From NCBI RefSeq assembly GCF_030848395.1, contig NZ_JAVDBT010000001.1, positions 124,001 through 188,000 of the forward strand: a DNA stretch of 64,000 nt. The letters run 5' to 3'. Positions 62,004 to 64,000 of the stretch are shown piece after piece. This stretch comes from Pseudogemmobacter lacusdianii. Its GTDB lineage: Bacteria; Pseudomonadota; Alphaproteobacteria; Rhodobacterales; Rhodobacteraceae. Position 1 is the first letter of the stretch, and each line of letters opens with the position of its first letter. The notes under the pieces were generated by a model. The model saw only the letters and a list, made by a program, of their open reading frames with translations, made no database searches and was not told the origin of the DNA. The translations under genes and the position numbers were made by a program.

Positions 62004-62851
62004 TTGCGTGTCACCCTTAGCATGCGGTCCAGCATGATCGCGACCACCACGATCACCAGCCCAGATTCAAACCCAAGGGCCGAGTTATTTTGGCCAAGCG
62101 CGCGCACCACTGGGATGCCAAGGCCATTGGCGCCAACCATCGCGGCGATCACCACCATCGAAAGCGACAGCATGATGGTCTGGTTCAACCCCGCCATGAT
62201 CTGCGGCAGGGCATAGGGCAGCTCGACCTTCCAGAGCTTCTGTCGCGGCGTGGCACCAAAGGCGGTGGCGGCCTCGACCAAGGCCTGCGGCGTGGCCGAG
62301 ATGCCCAGATAGGTCAGCCGGATCGGGGCAGGGACCACGAAGATCACCGTGGCCAAGAGGCCCGGCACCATGCCAAGGCCGAAGAAAACCACGGCCGGGA
62401 TAAGGTAAACGAAGGTCGGCAAGGTCTGCATCAAATCAAGGATCGGCGACATCGCGGCGTAAAGCCTTGGCCGATGCGCAGCCGCAATGCCAATCGGCAC
62501 CCCAATCGCCATGCAAAGCATGCAAGAATAAAAAAGCAGCACCAGGCTTTCGGTGGTGGCTTTCCAATAGCCTTGGTTCAGGATGAAAAGGAAGCCGATG
62601 AGCACCAGCAAGCAGATCTTCCAAGACCGCTGCAGATACCATGTGAGGGCGACGAACAGCGCCACCACGATCATGGGGTGCGGATATTGGATCAAAGACA
62701 ACGTGCCGCTGATCAGCCAGCCGAAGGCATCGCTGATGCCGTCAAACAGCGGACGCGCATTGTTTTTAAGCCAGTCGACCGCTTGTTTGGCCGCCCAACC
62801 AACCGGTATTTTATCGAAGAGCCAAGGAAATGTGGTTTGAAACCAGTCCAT
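62000..62851 (-). CDS. choW: Choline/betaine ABC transporter permease
   Basis: A 283-residue permease of the ProW/ChoW group with an N-terminal hydrophobic/amphipathic extension and five or more helices. The binding-protein-dependent motif EAATAFGATPRQKLWKVELP (EAA loop) lies in the latter half. The ATG gives MDWFQTTFPWLFDKI; an upstream in-frame TTG would add 28 residues that lie in the gap. Confidence 0.92.
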   Translation of the reverse strand: MDWFQTTFPWLFDKIPVGWAAKQAVDWLKNNARPLFDGISDAFGWLISGTLSLIQYPHPMIVVALFVALTWYLQRSWKICLLVLIGFLFILNQGYWKATTESLVLLFYSCMLCMAIGVPIGIAAAHRPRLYAAMSPILDLMQTLPTFVYLIPAVVFFGLGMVPGLLATVIFVVPAPIRLTYLGISATPQALVEAATAFGATPRQKLWKVELPYALPQIMAGLNQTIMLSLSMVVIAAMVGANGLGIPVVRALGQNNSALGFESGLVIVVVAIMLDRMLRVTRK

Positions 62852-62912
62852 GTGTCTATCGCCTGTTTGGGTGGTGCCCGCCCCCAAAATGGCGGAGGCG
62901 GGCAAAGGCCAA

Positions 62913-63818
62913 TCAATCGGCCAAGAAACCTGCAATCACTGGACCAACTGTCTCAGGAATCTCCCAAAACATATTGTGGCCATTCTCGGCGTAAGTCTCG
63001 TGCTTGGCCTGCGGCAGAACCGCTTTCAGCCGATCTTGGGTGGCCGCATCGAAAAGACCGTCTTGCGCGCCCCAAATGATCAGCACTGGCGCTTTGATCC
63101 GTGCTGCCAGGGGCGACCAATCGGTTGCCGAGAGACCCTCGAGCACGCCTTGCCAGGTCTGGCGCGGGGTGGCCGCACTTTCGGCGCGCTCACGGTCGAT
63201 GAAATCCACCGCAACCGGCGTGGGGTTCCAATACCAATCGAGCATGAATTGGCTATTCGGATCAATGGTTTCTGGCAGCGTGGGAACGTTTTCCCACAAC
63301 CAGTCAGCGCTCGCCTGCGGCACAGCGAGTGCCGAGCTGATCAGCACAAGCCGATCAACCTTTTCGGGGTGCAGGGCTGCAAAAACCGCCCCCGTCATCG
63401 AGCCCAGCGAATGGCCCACCACATCGGCCTTGGCGATATCTTTGGCTTGCATAAAGCCGTCGAGATCCGAGGCCAAGTCCAACGGCGTATAGCAGCACTC
63501 AGGGGCCGAGGATTTGCCGTGACCGCGCAGGTCAATGGCGTAGATATGCCGGCCCGCAATCAGCTCGGGCGCCAAGAGCGACCAGCTGCGGCTGTTGTCG
63601 GTGTAGCCGTGGATCAGGATCAACGGCGCGCCCGCCGTATCGCCCATCTCGACAAAGCCGATGGTCTGGCCTGACTTCAAAGTGACGGTCTGACGTGCCG
63701 CATTCCAGCCTTCTTGGCTGGGCACCGGCAGAACTTCTGCCAGTGCCGGTGCCGAAAACGAAGCCGAAAGGGAGGCTGCAACCAGAACCGCCGCCGCGAT
63801 CCGGGAGGGCCTGATCAT
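62913..63818 (-). CDS. Exported alpha/beta-hydrolase within the choline/betaine operon
   Basis: A 301-residue hydrolase with a Sec signal (RIAAAVLVAASLSASFSAPALA). Catalytic triad: Ser in VVGHSLGSMTG, Asp in IWGAQDGLFDAA, His in AENGHNMFWE; the oxyanion loop is LILIHGYTDNSRSW. An RGHGKSSAPECCYTPL stretch carries two adjacent Cys. It is coupled to choX by an ATGA overlap and followed by choW. Location suggests that it releases a quaternary amine from an ester in the periplasm, but this is inference. Confidence 0.85.
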   Translation of the reverse strand: MIRPSRIAAAVLVAASLSASFSAPALAEVLPVPSQEGWNAARQTVTLKSGQTIGFVEMGDTAGAPLILIHGYTDNSRSWSLLAPELIAGRHIYAIDLRGHGKSSAPECCYTPLDLASDLDGFMQAKDIAKADVVGHSLGSMTGAVFAALHPEKVDRLVLISSALAVPQASADWLWENVPTLPETIDPNSQFMLDWYWNPTPVAVDFIDRERAESAATPRQTWQGVLEGLSATDWSPLAARIKAPVLIIWGAQDGLFDAATQDRLKAVLPQAKHETYAENGHNMFWEIPETVGPVIAGFLAD

Positions 63819-64000
63819 TGCAGGGCGGCCGTCACAGCTGCTTTTGCATCGCCGCCATCCTTGGTGGTCACGCCGTCCAACCACGCTTCCCAAGCCGCCG
63901 GATTGGCTGCGAGCCAGGCCTTGGCTGCCTCGCGCGGATCGGTGCCGTCATTGAGGATGGCGCCCATGATCTCATTCTCCATCGCAAGCGTGAAGCTGAG
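63815..64000 (-). CDS. choX: Choline/betaine ABC transporter substrate-binding protein (partial, N-terminus outside window)
   Basis: Only the last 61 residues are inside the window. They read LSFTLAMENEIMGAILNDG onward, with DPREAAKAWLAANPAAWEAW and a final DGVTT, the typical C-terminal end of ProX/ChoX-type binding proteins. Its stop overlaps the hydrolase start as ATGA. Ligand residues lie outside, so ligand identity is inferred from the neighbouring transporter genes. Confidence 0.82.
   Translation of the reverse strand, partial: LSFTLAMENEIMGAILNDGTDPREAAKAWLAANPAAWEAWLDGVTTKDGGDAKAAVTAALQ

Overview
This window is a GC-rich chromosomal segment of an alphaproteobacterium, almost certainly a member of the Rhodobacteraceae. 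The evidence is the alphaproteobacterial RNase P RNA, a proline-responsive Lrp-type regulator divergent from a PutA that lacks an N-terminal DNA-binding domain, the bioYMN-type biotin transporter, the choline/betaine ABC operon, and a tad (Flp pilus) locus with DW-type pilins. I see no insertion sequence, prophage or CRISPR array. Nearly all of it is ordinary core and accessory chromosome, with short intergenic gaps and many 1-4 base gene overlaps.

Layout. (1) 1-4991, minus strand: a membrane-associated gene set (27-residue membrane peptide, XpaC, TelA, DUF2927 lipoprotein, SPFH-GYF protein, zinc-ribbon protein running off the window). (2) 5199-15265: housekeeping genes: a 23S rRNA pseudouridine synthase, tRNA adenosine deaminase tadA, an UPF0173 hydrolase, gatCA, a lipoprotein plus cell-wall amidase pair, rnpB, rpmG, a BI-1 family membrane protein, a quinone oxidoreductase-like protein and an XRE regulator. 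(3) 15397-22541: histidinol-phosphatase, 8-oxoguanine deaminase, guanine deaminase, RraB, MgtE, 5-formyl-THF cyclo-ligase and an unknown secreted protein. (4) 22563-35261, minus strand: a complete-looking tad core: two Flp-type pilins, CpaB, secretin CpaC, an OmpA lipoprotein, TadZ/CpaE, CpaF, TadB, TadC, two TPR lipoproteins, prepilin peptidase CpaA and a tad-linked AAA+ ATPase, with intrinsic-terminator-like hairpins between several genes. A lytic transglycosylase is transcribed away from it. (5) 36862-45546: a GNAT protein, a two-subunit CoA-transferase, tRNA-Leu(UAA), an entericidin-like lipoprotein and two further small genes, putR/putA, a rhomboid protease and an inositol monophosphatase. 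(6) 45673-58110: an ABC-F ATPase, metR/metF, a coupled run aroQ-aldolase-acyl-CoA ligase-thiolase, the convergent biotin ECF transporter bioMNY, a glycine-zipper lipoprotein, gabT and dprA. (7) 58209-64000: topA and a choline/betaine-type ABC operon (choX-hydrolase-choW-choV on the minus strand).

How the genes fit together. The tad genes together would build and anchor an adhesive Flp pilus; the adjacent transglycosylase could open the peptidoglycan for it. The two purine deaminases feed guanine and oxidised guanine towards xanthine and urate. PutR/PutA, GabT, the CoA-transferase and the choline/betaine operon indicate growth on amino acids, GABA, keto acids and quaternary amines. The least described items are the 1-4991 membrane gene set, an exactly 11-bp-phased fourfold direct repeat at 47394-47437, a thiolase that has lost two catalytic residues beside the biotin transporter, and an exported alpha/beta-hydrolase embedded in the choline/betaine transporter operon.
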